From Plantactinospora soyae (lineage in GTDB: Bacteria > Actinomycetota > Actinomycetes > Mycobacteriales > Micromonosporaceae), in assembly GCF_014874095.1 (NCBI RefSeq), contig NZ_JADBEB010000001.1, positions 7,254,001 to 7,318,000 on the forward strand: a stretch of 64,000 nt of DNA, written 5' to 3'. The notes beneath the pieces were generated by a model. That model was not told where the DNA came from. It made no database searches and saw only the letters and a program-made list of their open reading frames with translations. Positions 1 to 8,116 of the stretch are shown here, one piece after another (the first letter of the stretch is position 1; each line of letters begins with the position of its first letter). The translations under genes were made by a program, and so were the position numbers.

Positions 1-1070
1 CCGAGGATGAGGCCGTGTCGGCCCAGTGGCTCGACCGTACCGTCGGCGCGGCGGATCAGCGGGGCGTCGTGGCCGCCGCAACTGACCCGGGCGGTTACCC
101 CGTCCGGGTGGGGGCGCAGAGTGGCGTAGACCGCGGTGAGGTACTGGCTGCTGTCGGTGTACCAGGCGCGTAGGGCGGTGTTCAGCGTGGCGAGGTTGGT
201 GCTGGGCGTGGCGCACCGTACTGCGGCGGCGCGCAGCGTGTAACGGGCCAGGGCGGTGGTTTTGGCTGCTTGTGGGCCTTTGCCGGAGACGTCGCCGACC
301 ACAGCGGCCCACGCCCCGCGTACCGAGGGGAACACGTCGTAGAAGTCGCCGAGCACATCTGTGCCACCGGCACCGCGCCGGTACCGGACGGCAACCTCGA
401 CGCCGGGCACCTGCGGCAGGTGCGGCGGTAGCAGGCTCTCCTGAAGCGTGTCGGCGAGTTGGCTCGCCTGCGCGCCGACCTCCTCGGCCAGGGCTGTCGC
501 CGCCTCGGCGATCGCGGTGGCGTGCTCAGCCTGGGCGGTCGCCGCCCGCGCCACGTCGACGGCCTCCCGTAGGGCGATCTCCCCGGCCGCCGCCTGCGCC
601 AGGGTGGACAGCACATCGACGTCGCGCCGGGTCCACTGCCGCACGGCGGTGTCGACCGCGCAGAACGTGCCGAGGACCTGCCCGTCCGGGGAGTGGATCG
701 GGAAACCGGCCCACGCGGCGACGCCCATCAGCTCGATCGACGGGTTCCCTGCCGTGCGCACGTCTGAGCGGGCGTCCGGCACGATCAACTCCGTGCCGGA
801 GCCGATGACGTACTGGCAGAACGACTGCTCGACCCTGTTCTGCCGATCGGCGGGATCGTCACTGTCCACCCCGACGCAGCTCTTCCAGAACGACCGCGTG
901 TCGTCCGCGATCGTGACGAACGCGAACGGCGTACCGAGCAGCGTGGCCGCCAGCCGGGTCAGCCGGTCGAACGCTTCCTCCGGCCCGGTGTCCAGCAACC
1001 CCGTCCGGCGCACGGCGGCCAACCGGCCGCTGTCGAACACCAACGCCGGTACGTTCGTCGACACCGTCAC
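1..1070 (-). CDS. GAF-SpoIIE (PP2C-type) serine phosphatase, partial
   Basis: The frame is open from GTG 1070 to the left edge, so about 356 residues are present and the C-terminus is missing. Residues ~20-165 form a GAF domain (FWKSCVGVD, FCQYVIGSG, LGTFCAVD). An Ala/Glu-rich helical linker (~170-215) follows, then a SpoIIE-type PP2C domain with LQESLLPPHLPQVPG at its entry and the metal-binding Asp motifs GGTDVLGDFYDVF and VVGDVSGKGPQAA. The family dephosphorylates anti-sigma-factor antagonists in partner-switching pathways; the GAF domain would sense the signal. The start codon overlaps the stop of the upstream antitoxin-like gene (GTGA), which suggests translational coupling. GTG 1064 is an in-frame alternative start. 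The family call is firm; the signal and partner are unknown. Confidence 0.85.
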   Translation of the reverse strand, partial: MTVSTNVPALVFDSGRLAAVRRTGLLDTGPEEAFDRLTRLAATLLGTPFAFVTIADDTRSFWKSCVGVDSDDPADRQNRVEQSFCQYVIGSGTELIVPDARSDVRTAGNPSIELMGVAAWAGFPIHSPDGQVLGTFCAVDTAVRQWTRRDVDVLSTLAQAAAGEIALREAVDVARAATAQAEHATAIAEAATALAEEVGAQASQLADTLQESLLPPHLPQVPGVEVAVRYRRGAGGTDVLGDFYDVFPSVRGAWAAVVGDVSGKGPQAAKTTALARYTLRAAAVRCATPSTNLATLNTALRAWYTDSSQYLTAVYATLRPHPDGVTARVSCGGHDAPLIRRADGTVEPLGRHGLIL

Positions 1071-1402
1071 CGTCCCAGCCGTTCCACCCGCGCCGGCCCG
1101 ATCACGAGGCCGGCGGGGGCGCCGGAACGGATGCGCGTCCGAGCGTCGTCCACCGTCGAGTCCTGACCACGAGGGCACACCCGGTCCAGCAACTCCCACA
1201 GCTGCCCCACCGTGGCCCGCGCACCCGCGAGGTCGGCACCCACAGCGGCAGGCACGATTGCCGCAGCCGGCCGACCGTGCTTGGTCAGCACCGTGACCTG
1301 ACCCAGCAGATCGGCGCGGGCGACCAACTCCGAGAAACTGGCCTTCGCTTCCCGTAGCGGCACCCACACCATCGCACCGCTGTCACGATCACCGCTCGCC
1401 AT
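1067..1402 (-). CDS. Phd/YefM-like antitoxin
   Basis: About 111 residues from ATG 1402. The N-terminal half carries the Phd/YefM DNA-binding signature (VWVPLREAKASFSELVARA, then VTVLTKHGRPAAAIVPA). The C-terminal half (TVGQLWELLD and the acidic/arginine-rich remainder) is where the toxin-binding segment would lie. Classical partners are a downstream Doc, YoeB or PIN toxin. Here the next gene, overlapping by four bases, is a SpoIIE phosphatase, and no toxin is visible nearby. It may be an orphan antitoxin used as a local repressor. An internal ATG at MVWVPLREAK would give a start closer to the family's usual N-terminus. Confidence 0.65.
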   Translation of the reverse strand: MASGDRDSGAMVWVPLREAKASFSELVARADLLGQVTVLTKHGRPAAAIVPAAVGADLAGARATVGQLWELLDRVCPRGQDSTVDDARTRIRSGAPAGLVIGPARVERLGR

Positions 1403-1432
1403 GTGGTCAGTATGACCCCAACCGAAGAACAC

Positions 1433-1823
1433 CCAAGGATCACTATCTGCACCTCAGTCAACACCGGGTAGGAAGCTGACCCCTATTGCCTCAGCGGCGA
1501 GAGATCCGCCGCCCAAGGATGTGCCGAAAGCACACCAGACGTACCTTTGAGATCGCCTCCGAGGACTTTCGATCTGAGCGAAAAGTCCCGCCGCCGCCGG
1601 GCTGCTGCCCCCGCCGTCGCCGGGGCACACGCGCGGCGCGGACACTATGAACTCGGACACGACGCGCCACCGGCGCTAGGGATCGCCGCGGCGTCCACCG
1701 AACTCGCCCGAGCGATCTGATCCCCATCGGATACCGAACTCAGCGTGTCCATCGAACTGAGAATGCAACAGCGCCTCGCGAAGAGGCTACGACCGCGCGC
1801 CACGACGTGCAGCCCCGCCCGGG
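1433..1823. other. Intergenic stretch without a supported gene
   Basis: About 390 bases between the antitoxin-like gene and the decayed gene at 1894. Short open frames on both strands have arginine-rich, low-complexity translations with no recognisable domain or ribosome-binding site. I see no clear promoter or terminator. Confidence 0.5.
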
Positions 1824-1893
1824 CTAGCAGGTCCGGGCAGGGCTGTGTCCGGCAGCGGGGCTGCCTCCGGGTGGATCGATCTGCCAGGTGCGC

Positions 1894-3160
1894 TCAGGAA
1901 CCGAACCTGACCTGGTACGTGGTCTCGGCGCCGCTGCCGGGCATGACCCTCCCCTCCTGGTCCGAGGCAGCGTCGACCGTACGGTCACCGGGCCGGACGG
2001 GACCGCCGACTCGGTCGAGAACATGAACGTGATGGCGCGGTTGGCACCGGGCAGGAGCGGCTCCGAGATGCAGAGGATCTTGTCCGGACGGCGCAGCACC
2101 ATCGGGCATGGCCAGGTGGCCGACCAGTCCTGGTTCTGGCCGTCGACCGGGAAGGTGATCATCGGGCTCGCGGCGGTGGCGTCACCGGTGTTGGTGATGG
2201 TCACCGTGGTGCTCCCGGTGCGGGAGCCAGATCCGCCCACTGGTCCGTAGACGAGGTCGGTGGCGGCGATGCCGAGTGTGGTGAACCCGGCCGGCGGCAT
2301 CGCCGGTCCGGAGATGTCGATGTCGAACGAGAGGTTGTTGTTCGCGGGCGTCTTCTCCGGCACCACTCCCGTGCCCTCCCACCGGGTCTCCAGGTGGCCG
2401 CTGGCCCGCACCACGCCCGGCTCGGCATCGGCCGGCGCCTCGAAGAGCAGGTCGAAGGTACGCTCTTCGCCCTGCATGAACGATCCGCCCGGTACGTCGC
2501 AGCTGTCATGGCAGGCCACGGTTACAGGGTCGGTGCCGACGAACCGGACGCCGGGTGCGGACGCGTCGACCGAGAGCCGGTTGTTCGCGGCGTCGCCGTC
2601 GTAACGGACCGTCGCCCGGACGCGGCCCTCGAACCGGCTGTTGGACTGGCGGACCAGGGTCACCTCGTCGTCGGCGAGCGTGATGGACGCCTTGGCGACG
2701 GTGTCCTGCTTGTACGTGCGCGGGTTGTGCAGGCTACCGGTGGTCGACCGGAACAGCGTGGAGAAGTTGCCCCACCGGCTGTACGGCGCGCCGACGCCGT
2801 CGGCGATGGCGACCCGTCCGCCGTCGACCTGCATGGCGTACGGCCGGGTCTTGGTGAGGGCACGGAACTTGATCTGGAACGTCTGGCTCGACTTCGGCGC
2901 GATTCCGCTGAGAAAACAGTCGTAGGTCAAGCGCGATCCGGCGGAGTCGAAGTCGGGCTGACAGAACGGCTCGAGCGCGAATGTGTCGTAGGACCCGGCG
3001 ACCGGCTCCTGGAAACACAGCCGGAAGTGCCCGGCCTCCGTACCCTCGTTCTTGACCGTGATCTGCAGGGCGGGGTGGACGCCGCGATCGCCTCCTCGGT
3101 GACGGCGATGGCGGCGATGGCGGCGTACTCGTGGTTGGCCGATGAGTCGGTGGCGTGATC
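1894..3160 (-). pseudogene. Decayed exported protein with CARDB/DUF11-like repeats
   Basis: The minus strand encodes beta-rich repeats typical of secreted actinobacterial proteins: LQITVKNEGTEAGHFRLCF, then RVRATVRYDGDAANNRLSVD and TTVTITNTGDATAASPMITF. Two defects are visible. The 5' end has no start codon or signal peptide; in-frame coding fades near 3070-3160, exactly where a transposase remnant begins on the other strand. Near 1975-1985 the frame breaks: it reads on into arginine-rich nonsense ending at 1824, whereas the neighbouring frame gives a sensible ending (TVDAASDQEGRVMPG...YQVRFGS) with a stop at 1894. A single-base deletion or a sequencing error explains the second defect. Role unknown; probably once a cell-surface protein. 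Confidence 0.6.
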
Positions 3161-3338
3161 ACCGGCAGGTCATCAATACAATCTGTTGGATGGAGTGGAC
3201 TTCGACAAACTCGCCGTCCGGTACCAGGCCACTGTCCACCTCCTCGCGATCAACGAGTGGTTCCACCACCACTTCACCCCCATATCCGCAGCCCACGCCT
3301 GCGGCACCCGGCAACGCCTGGATGCCGAGTTCAGTTGA
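3159..3338 (+). pseudogene. Transposase C-terminal remnant
   Basis: About 59 codons without a start, ending at TGA 3336-3338. The peptide contains FDKLAVRYQATVHLLAINEWF, which resembles the extreme C-terminus of IS4/IS5-type DDE transposases. No N-terminal domain, DDE motif or terminal inverted repeat is left. It abuts the truncated 5' end of the decayed exported-protein gene, and its last bases overlap the 3' end of the ECF sigma gene. The family assignment rests on resemblance only. Confidence 0.4.
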
Positions 3339-3834
3339 GGTCGGCGAGGATGTCGCGCAGGTTCTTCATGGCGTGGTGGGTCTGACTGGTCACGGTGCCG
3401 GCAGAGCAGCCGAGCATGAGCGCGGTCTGTTCGACGCTGAGATCCGCCCAGAACCGCCAGGCGATGATCGCCCGTTGTCGCGGCGCCAGCTGGTTGACCG
3501 AGTCGATCAGTGTGCTCCGGTCGACCACTGCCTGGTCGAGATTGCGGTCACCCGGCACCGCCGCGACATCCTCCGGCAGTTCGCCCTGCGCGATCTCGTA
3601 TTTCCACCGCTGTAGTCGACGTTCGCTGACATAGGTGTTCCGCAATGCCTGCCGGAGGTACCCGGTCAGCTTTTCGTGCTCGGTAAGCCGGTCCCACCGA
3701 CGATAGAGCTTGTGCAGGGTCACCTGCACCAGGTCTTCGGCGAGGTGCCAGTCGCCGCACAACCGGTAGGCCTCCCGGTGGAGCCATGGACGGACGGAGC
3801 GGGCATACGAGTCGAAGTCAGCCTGGCTACTCAT
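3331..3834 (-). CDS. ECF RNA polymerase sigma factor, SigE-like family
   Basis: 167 residues from ATG 3834; GGGGAG lies just upstream and decides this start over an in-frame one about 35 codons earlier. Region 2 spans ~10-75 (HREAYRLCGDWHLAEDLVQ, then LYRRWDRL). Region 4 spans ~110-160 (LAPRQRAIIAWRFWADLSVEQTALMLGCSAGTVTSQ). Length and sequence fit the small SigE-like ECF group common in actinomycetes. It would direct RNA polymerase to a stress or envelope regulon. No anti-sigma gene sits beside it; the divergent neighbour encodes an exported protein. Its 3' end overlaps the transposase remnant by eight bases. Confidence 0.9.
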   Translation of the reverse strand: MSSQADFDSYARSVRPWLHREAYRLCGDWHLAEDLVQVTLHKLYRRWDRLTEHEKLTGYLRQALRNTYVSERRLQRWKYEIAQGELPEDVAAVPGDRNLDQAVVDRSTLIDSVNQLAPRQRAIIAWRFWADLSVEQTALMLGCSAGTVTSQTHHAMKNLRDILADLN

Positions 3835-4035
3835 GATCTCCCCGTGGCGCCAGTTATGAGGTTCTAGGTGGCGCGATGCAGTGTTTTCGGCATCGACCGC
3901 GTGTAGGTGATTAGAAGGGCGTAAGCGAAGCCGGCTCACATAGACGTTATTGGGGAAGGCCGGCGTTTTGGTCGATGTGTCTGCTTCGCGACGCCACGGT
4001 CAAGTACTCCAACAAGCACTCACGGGGAGGGCTAA

Positions 4036-5007
4036 GTGACAACAAGATTGATCATGGCTGGTGGGTTGGTCGCCGCGATGGTGGCCGTCGGCACCGGGCT
4101 GACCGCCGCGCCCGCGATGGCCGCCGCGAACGACCCCGCCGCCATCACCTCACTGGCTGCGGCCGCGGCCGACCGGGCCGCCGCCACGGAGGGTATGAAG
4201 GCCGCCGCCACGCCGGGCACCAAGGTGGAATTCGCGGTGCCGGTCGTCGAGGGCCGGGTGGACGTGCGGTTGCCGAAGGACGCCACGGCCGCGGTGACGA
4301 TCCAGGTCGGCTCCGCGACCATCGCGATGGAGTTGCCGAGCGTGGGGGCCGCCAAGGCACACCGGACGTCTGCCGACACCACCGTCCGGGACGGCCGTAA
4401 GACGGATCTCGTCCTGCGCCATGCGGCCGACGTCGCGCAGGTCATGACCGTCCTAACCGACGACACCGCGCCGACGTCGTACGTCTACCGGTTCCGCGGT
4501 GCCGAGCTGGTCGCGCTGCCGCAAGGCGCCGTCGCGGTGTTCCAGGACAACCAGGCCGCTGGCGTCAGCGGCCACGCCGCACTGGTGCGCGCGCCGTGGG
4601 CGACCGACGCCACTGGCAAATCACTGCCCACCAGCTACGCCGTCGAGGGTGAGTACCTGACCCAGCGGATCGACACCACCGGGGCGGTGTTCCCAGTCGT
4701 GGCGGACCCGAGCGTCGACGTCGAGTCGGTGCTGCCGCCGGTGGCCGTCATCACCCTGAACCCGGCGGATCAGCGCATCATCCTGTCCTCCGGCGGGGCG
4801 GCGGTGGGCGCGGGACTCGGCGCCCTGATGTGCTCGTCGTTCCCGGTCGTCGGCCAGGCACTGTGTGCTGCGGCGGGCGCGCTCATCGTCACGGCCGTCA
4901 GTGAGGCGTTCAAGGAGTACGGCGTCCACGAGGGCTGCGACTGGAAGGTTCGCTATGAACTGCTCGGCGGCGGCGTGACCGACCTCTGGCGCGAGGGCAG
5001 CTGTTAG
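4036..5007 (+). CDS. Exported protein of unknown function with C-terminal hydrophobic region
   Basis: 323 residues from GTG 4036, preceded by GGGGAGGG. Residues 1-30 form a Sec signal peptide (hydrophobic core GGLVAAMVAVGTGL, AMAAAND cleavage region). Residues ~70-230 look like a beta-rich extracellular domain. Residues ~250-290 form a glycine/alanine hydrophobic hairpin (GGAAVGAGLGALMCSSF, VGQALCAAAGALIVTAV). The C-terminus has two cysteines (EGCDWKV and the final C). First gene of a three-gene unit with the two small membrane proteins downstream, and divergent from the ECF sigma gene. I do not recognise the family. Similar proteins in Micromonosporaceae are annotated only as hypothetical. 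Confidence 0.8.
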   Translation: MTTRLIMAGGLVAAMVAVGTGLTAAPAMAAANDPAAITSLAAAAADRAAATEGMKAAATPGTKVEFAVPVVEGRVDVRLPKDATAAVTIQVGSATIAMELPSVGAAKAHRTSADTTVRDGRKTDLVLRHAADVAQVMTVLTDDTAPTSYVYRFRGAELVALPQGAVAVFQDNQAAGVSGHAALVRAPWATDATGKSLPTSYAVEGEYLTQRIDTTGAVFPVVADPSVDVESVLPPVAVITLNPADQRIILSSGGAAVGAGLGALMCSSFPVVGQALCAAAGALIVTAVSEAFKEYGVHEGCDWKVRYELLGGGVTDLWREGSC

Positions 5008-5039
5008 TGTGACAAAGGTCCGTTTTTCTGGAGGTGCAC

Positions 5040-5282
5040 ATGCGCATCAGTGAAAGGCAGAACCCAACCGTCAGGTCGCGATCCATGGCGAGGTTCGTGG
5101 GCCGGTTCGTGACGATGCTCGGTGTCGTGATCCTCTTCAGTGGGATTGCCGCCACCGCGGCGTATCTGTCACAGGCGTACCGGGAACCGAACCCGCGCGG
5201 TCTCGTCACACTCACGCTGGTCGCCCTCGCCACGACGATTTTCGGCCTCTGCGTTCGCCAGCGCCTCCAGGACAACCGATGA
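5040..5282 (+). CDS. Small membrane protein
   Basis: 80 residues from ATG 5040, with GGAGG at a good distance; a GTG six bases earlier is less likely. Two transmembrane helices are visible (~22-42, FVTMLGVVILFSGIAATAAYL, and ~52-70, LVTLTLVALATTIFGLCV) with a basic tail. It follows the exported protein by 32 bases and overlaps the next gene by ATGA. Function unknown. Confidence 0.6.
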   Translation: MRISERQNPTVRSRSMARFVGRFVTMLGVVILFSGIAATAAYLSQAYREPNPRGLVTLTLVALATTIFGLCVRQRLQDNR

Positions 5283-5461
5283 AGCTCAACCGGACACAGA
5301 TCTTTGGTTTGTCCTGGATAGGCTTCAGCCTGTTCTTCGTCTTCCTGCAGTACCTGTTCAACGACACGACAAGCGGTTTCGCGATCTTCCTCAGTGCCGT
5401 GGCGGCGATCCCGGTGGCGGCTCTGTTGGCCTACCGGGCGCGCCGGGCACGCCAGCGCTAG
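5279..5461 (+). CDS. Small membrane protein
   Basis: 60 residues. The start overlaps the previous stop (ATGA), so translation is probably coupled. Two hydrophobic helices (FGLSWIGFSLFFVFLQYLF and FAIFLSAVAAIPVAALLAY) are followed by a basic tail RARRARQR. Last gene of the three-gene unit; a strong hairpin follows 24 bases downstream. Function unknown. Confidence 0.6.
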   Translation: MKLNRTQIFGLSWIGFSLFFVFLQYLFNDTTSGFAIFLSAVAAIPVAALLAYRARRARQR

Positions 5462-5484
5462 TTGGTGACCGAACCGACGGAACG

Positions 5485-5522
5485 CAACGGTCCCTAGGGG
5501 AATACTCCCCTAGGGACCGTTG
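5485..5522. terminator. Perfect 17-bp hairpin terminator
   Basis: Arms 5485-5501 and 5506-5522 are perfectly complementary, with a four-base loop (ATAC). There is no T-tract, as is common for actinobacterial terminators. It closes the three-gene operon on the plus strand and, being symmetric, could stop minus-strand transcription too. Confidence 0.8.
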
Positions 5523-5850
5523 ACGTCGGACGATTTCCTGCCGACCACCGCGCTGCATCCCCATGACCACGCGCCTTCGCGAAGTGGGTCAGCTGTAACG
5601 AGGCCAGCAGACCCACGGCCAGCGGACCGAAGATGGTCGCCTCCACCTCCTGGGTGGGAGCGCTTGCCAAGGCCGCCGGCGCCACCGACATCATCGTGGT
5701 GGCACCGGGCAATGCGCAGCACCCGCCGGATTACGACCCAAAGCCGAGCGCCCTGGCCGCCGTCACCGACCCGGCTTCGCCGCGAAACTGATCCAGCCCA
5801 GGACGCCAAGGTCCTGGGCCGGAGTAGTGCCACGGCTGTCGGCCGTGCGA
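5523..5850. other. Intergenic stretch, possible membrane-protein fragment
   Basis: No supported gene. On the minus strand a short frame (about 5712-5540) reads like part of a membrane protein (ATIFGPLAVGLLASLQLTHF), but it has no start context and ends inside the terminator hairpin. A CebR-like 14-mer at 5655-5668 (TGGGAGCGCTTGCC) lies here without an adjacent start. Confidence 0.3.
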
Positions 5851-6531
5851 TCAGGAGATGTTGATGTCACTGCACCACATGTAGGCCTGGTCGAGGTGCG
5901 ACGCCTGCCAGATCACGAACAGAACGTGAGCTCCAGTGCGTCCGGAGGTCGAGACGTTGAACGAGATGTTCTGCGCCGGCGCGTAGCGCCCGGTCGTCGT
6001 GATCAGGTCGAGGTTTCCCCAACCGACGCTCTGGGTGGCCGGGTTGAACCCCTGCTTGGTGACGTAGACCCGGAAGTAGTCGGCACCGTGGCTGGCCTGG
6101 TCGTACAGCTGAACCGTGAAGCTGCGGCCGACGTTGCTCCTCTTCCACGCACCGGCCCGGTTCACGCTGTTGTTCCTGGACAGGCCGTTGCTGCACAGCT
6201 GTCCGTCGGGGGTACGGGCTTGGAACTGTCCACCGAGACCATCCCGCAGCGCGCTCATCCAGTTCCACATGGTGTCCGGGTTGGCCTGGAATGCCTGGTA
6301 GCACATGGGGTCCTGTTGCTGCATGGCAGGGTTCGTGTGGTTGTTGCCCCAGTCCTGCCAACACTGGTAGGCCCGAGACCTTGGGTTGATGATGGTCCCG
6401 TGGGCTTGGGCTACGCCGGCCCAGGGCAGTACGCCCACCGTCATGGCGAGTACCAGGGCAAGCACTCGGACGGGCTGGCGGACGGCCGACCGGAATCGCC
6501 CACCGGGTTGATCGAGGTTGCGTGAACGCAT
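5851..6531 (-). CDS. AA10 lytic polysaccharide monooxygenase, secreted
   Basis: 226 residues from ATG 6531, preceded by GGAGAAGG. The signal peptide ends AQA-H, so the mature N-terminus is His44 (HGTIINPRSRAYQCW), the first ligand of the copper histidine brace. His148 (ASHGADYF) fits the second. Cysteines in QCWQDW, PMCYQAF, QLCSNG and MWCSDI fit the AA10 fold. The protein ends after the catalytic domain, so there is no carbohydrate-binding module. The position usually held by an axial Phe near the C-terminus appears to be Tyr217 (DQAYMWCSDI). Acts outside the cell by oxidatively cleaving crystalline chitin or cellulose; the substrate cannot be read from sequence. A CebR-like operator lies 37 bases upstream. 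Confidence 0.9.
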   Translation of the reverse strand: MRSRNLDQPGGRFRSAVRQPVRVLALVLAMTVGVLPWAGVAQAHGTIINPRSRAYQCWQDWGNNHTNPAMQQQDPMCYQAFQANPDTMWNWMSALRDGLGGQFQARTPDGQLCSNGLSRNNSVNRAGAWKRSNVGRSFTVQLYDQASHGADYFRVYVTKQGFNPATQSVGWGNLDLITTTGRYAPAQNISFNVSTSGRTGAHVLFVIWQASHLDQAYMWCSDINIS

Positions 6532-6567
6532 GATGCCTTCTCCGTTCTTCGGCGGCGGGAATCGCCG

Positions 6568-6581
6568 TGGGAGCGCTTCCG
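6568..6581 (-). promoter_or_regulatory. CebR-like (LacI-family) operator upstream of the LPMO gene
   Basis: TGGGAGCGCTTCCG matches 12 of 14 positions of the CebR operator known from Streptomyces (TGGGAGCGCTCCCA), with the central CG typical of LacI-family sites. It sits 37 bases before the LPMO start, where it could block transcription until cello-oligosaccharides are present. No cebR gene is in the window, so the regulator would act in trans. Confidence 0.55.
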
Positions 6582-6960
6582 TGAGTATCACATCGACGGA
6601 CTCCGATATCAAGAATGATCTGATTGATATACGTGTGCGTTGAGTTGCCGGAGTCACCGTTACGCCGATGAGCCGGCTCGCCGAGGTGCCCGTTGCGCTC
6701 ACGTGCCGATCACCCCGGAATACCGCCTGGACCGCTCCGGCACAGCCGCGCACCTCCGGTCGGTCCGCTCGTCGCCGACCTCTCGGGCGATGCCGGCCAC
6801 ACCATCAAGCGGGACGCAGCCACGAGCAAGGGGTCGAGGACGCACTCTAGACTGAACCGTTTCACACAGTGGACGCCGAGCAGCCCGACCGGGTTTCATC
6901 TCTGCCGACCTTGGGGTGTCGCCGACACTTCCGGTGCCCGGAAGTGCCGACATCACCCTC

Positions 6961-6989
6961 TTGACTTAATCGGTTAAGCAAGGCAGGCT
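6961..6989 (+). promoter_or_regulatory. Promoter with overlapping LacI-type operator for the mannanase gene
   Basis: TTGACT (6961-6966) and CAGGCT (6984-6989) are separated by 17 bases and fit a housekeeping promoter. The near-palindrome CTTAATCGGTTAAG (6965-6978) has a central CG and one mismatched pair, the usual form of a LacI-family operator. It overlaps the -35 element and the spacer, so a bound repressor would exclude polymerase. The mannanase start is 48 bases downstream. Confidence 0.55.
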
Positions 6990-7037
6990 GCCGATCCATG
7001 ACATAGATGTCTCTGGATCTTTTCAGGGAGGTTACGG

Positions 7038-7769
7038 ATGGGACATCGAAAGCTGCTCACCCTCGGCGCCGTGGCGACCGCCTTCGGGCTGGCCCTGGTC
7101 GCGGGTCCAGCTCAGGCGGAACCCGCGCCGAATGGGTACCCGTACTGCAACAACGGCAGCGCCAGCGATCCCGACGGGGACGGCTGGGGCTGGGAGAACA
7201 ACCAGTCCTGCGTCGTCCGCGGAAGCCGCGCCGATCCCGCCGCAGGCACCGGCGGCGGCAGCAGCGCCGCCTGCCCCTCGGGTGCTACCTGCGGGTCGTA
7301 CACGGTCAGCGGGCTCGGCAACCGCAAACGGGCCATCACCGGCGCCGGCGGCGACACCCTCGACCTCGCGATCGCCATGCTCGAAACCGAGAACATGACC
7401 ACCAACTACCCGTACGGCGACAACAAGAGCGGCGACGCGGCAAACTTCGGCGTCTTCAAGCAGAACTGGCACATGCTGCGCAACGCCTGCTCCCGCTTCC
7501 AGGGGCAGTCCTCCGGCAACTACAACAACGGCGCCGCGCTCAACAGCAACCTGAGCGCCGACATGCAGTGCCTCAACCAGGCGCAGGGTTACTACGGCAT
7601 CGACCACTGGTTCGCCGGACACCGCAACGGCGAGACCGGGTTGAACAACCCCAACACGGCGGACATCCAGCGGTACCGCACCGGCGTCCACTGGATCCGC
7701 GACCAGATCAACGCCAACGGTGCGCAGGGCAACGACACCCGCTACTGGGTGAACGTTCCCCCGATCTGA
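7038..7769 (+). CDS. Secreted GH134-like beta-1,4-mannanase with CBM10
   Basis: 243 residues from ATG 7038 after GGGAGG. A signal peptide (to ~27, AGPAQA) is followed by a CBM10-like module (~33-60: YPYCNNG, DGDGWGWENNQSC) and a Gly/Ser/Ala linker. The catalytic domain (~85-243) resembles GH134, lysozyme-fold inverting mannanases first described in Aspergillus and Streptomyces. Glu116 (LETEN) and Asp128 (YPYGDNK) are 12 residues apart, the spacing I recall for the catalytic Glu45/Asp57 of the Streptomyces enzyme, and GDAANFGVFKQNWHMLR matches the family style. It would cleave mannan outside the cell. A LacI-type operator overlaps its promoter and a hairpin terminator follows. Confidence 0.75.
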   Translation: MGHRKLLTLGAVATAFGLALVAGPAQAEPAPNGYPYCNNGSASDPDGDGWGWENNQSCVVRGSRADPAAGTGGGSSAACPSGATCGSYTVSGLGNRKRAITGAGGDTLDLAIAMLETENMTTNYPYGDNKSGDAANFGVFKQNWHMLRNACSRFQGQSSGNYNNGAALNSNLSADMQCLNQAQGYYGIDHWFAGHRNGETGLNNPNTADIQRYRTGVHWIRDQINANGAQGNDTRYWVNVPPI

Positions 7770-7796
7770 CTCCACGATTCTGCTTCCCATGATGGC

Positions 7797-7826
7797 GGCC
7801 CGGGCGAACTCGACCTCGCCCGGGCC
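7797..7826. terminator. Hairpin terminator after the mannanase gene
   Basis: An 11-bp perfect stem (GGCCCGGGCGA, 7797-7807, with its complement at 7816-7826) and an 8-base loop, 27 bases after the stop codon. Confidence 0.65.
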
Positions 7827-8116
7827 CTTCGCTGCCCACCAGGAGTTCCCGCACGGCTGTACAAGCAAGGCACGTGGCGACGGCCACGACAACGGTCGGT
7901 GCGGTCCTCTCCGCCAGCGCCATCTTCGCCGCCTCGGCCTGTGCGGCGCCGGGATGCCCGCTACCGGCTCGGCCGCACATCCGCCGACCTACTGAACGGC
8001 TCCCGGGCCTGCCGGACCGGTCCGATCCGCCCAGGTCCGGCGGGCACCCTTTCGACCGGCGAGCCCGGTTCGGCGTTCGCGATCGCCGCGCCTCTGCCGT
8101 CCTGCCGATCCGAACC
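7827..8116. other. Intergenic stretch without a supported gene
   Basis: Open frames exist on both strands (for example one beginning MATATTTVGAVL near 7874), but they run into the 3' end of the DUF1963 gene and show no domain. I see no further signal here. Confidence 0.4.

Noticed and set aside
5655-5668. Second CebR-like box TGGGAGCGCTTGCC
   Set aside because: Eleven of 14 matches, but it has no adjacent start codon and lies in a possible gene fragment, so it is probably coincidental.
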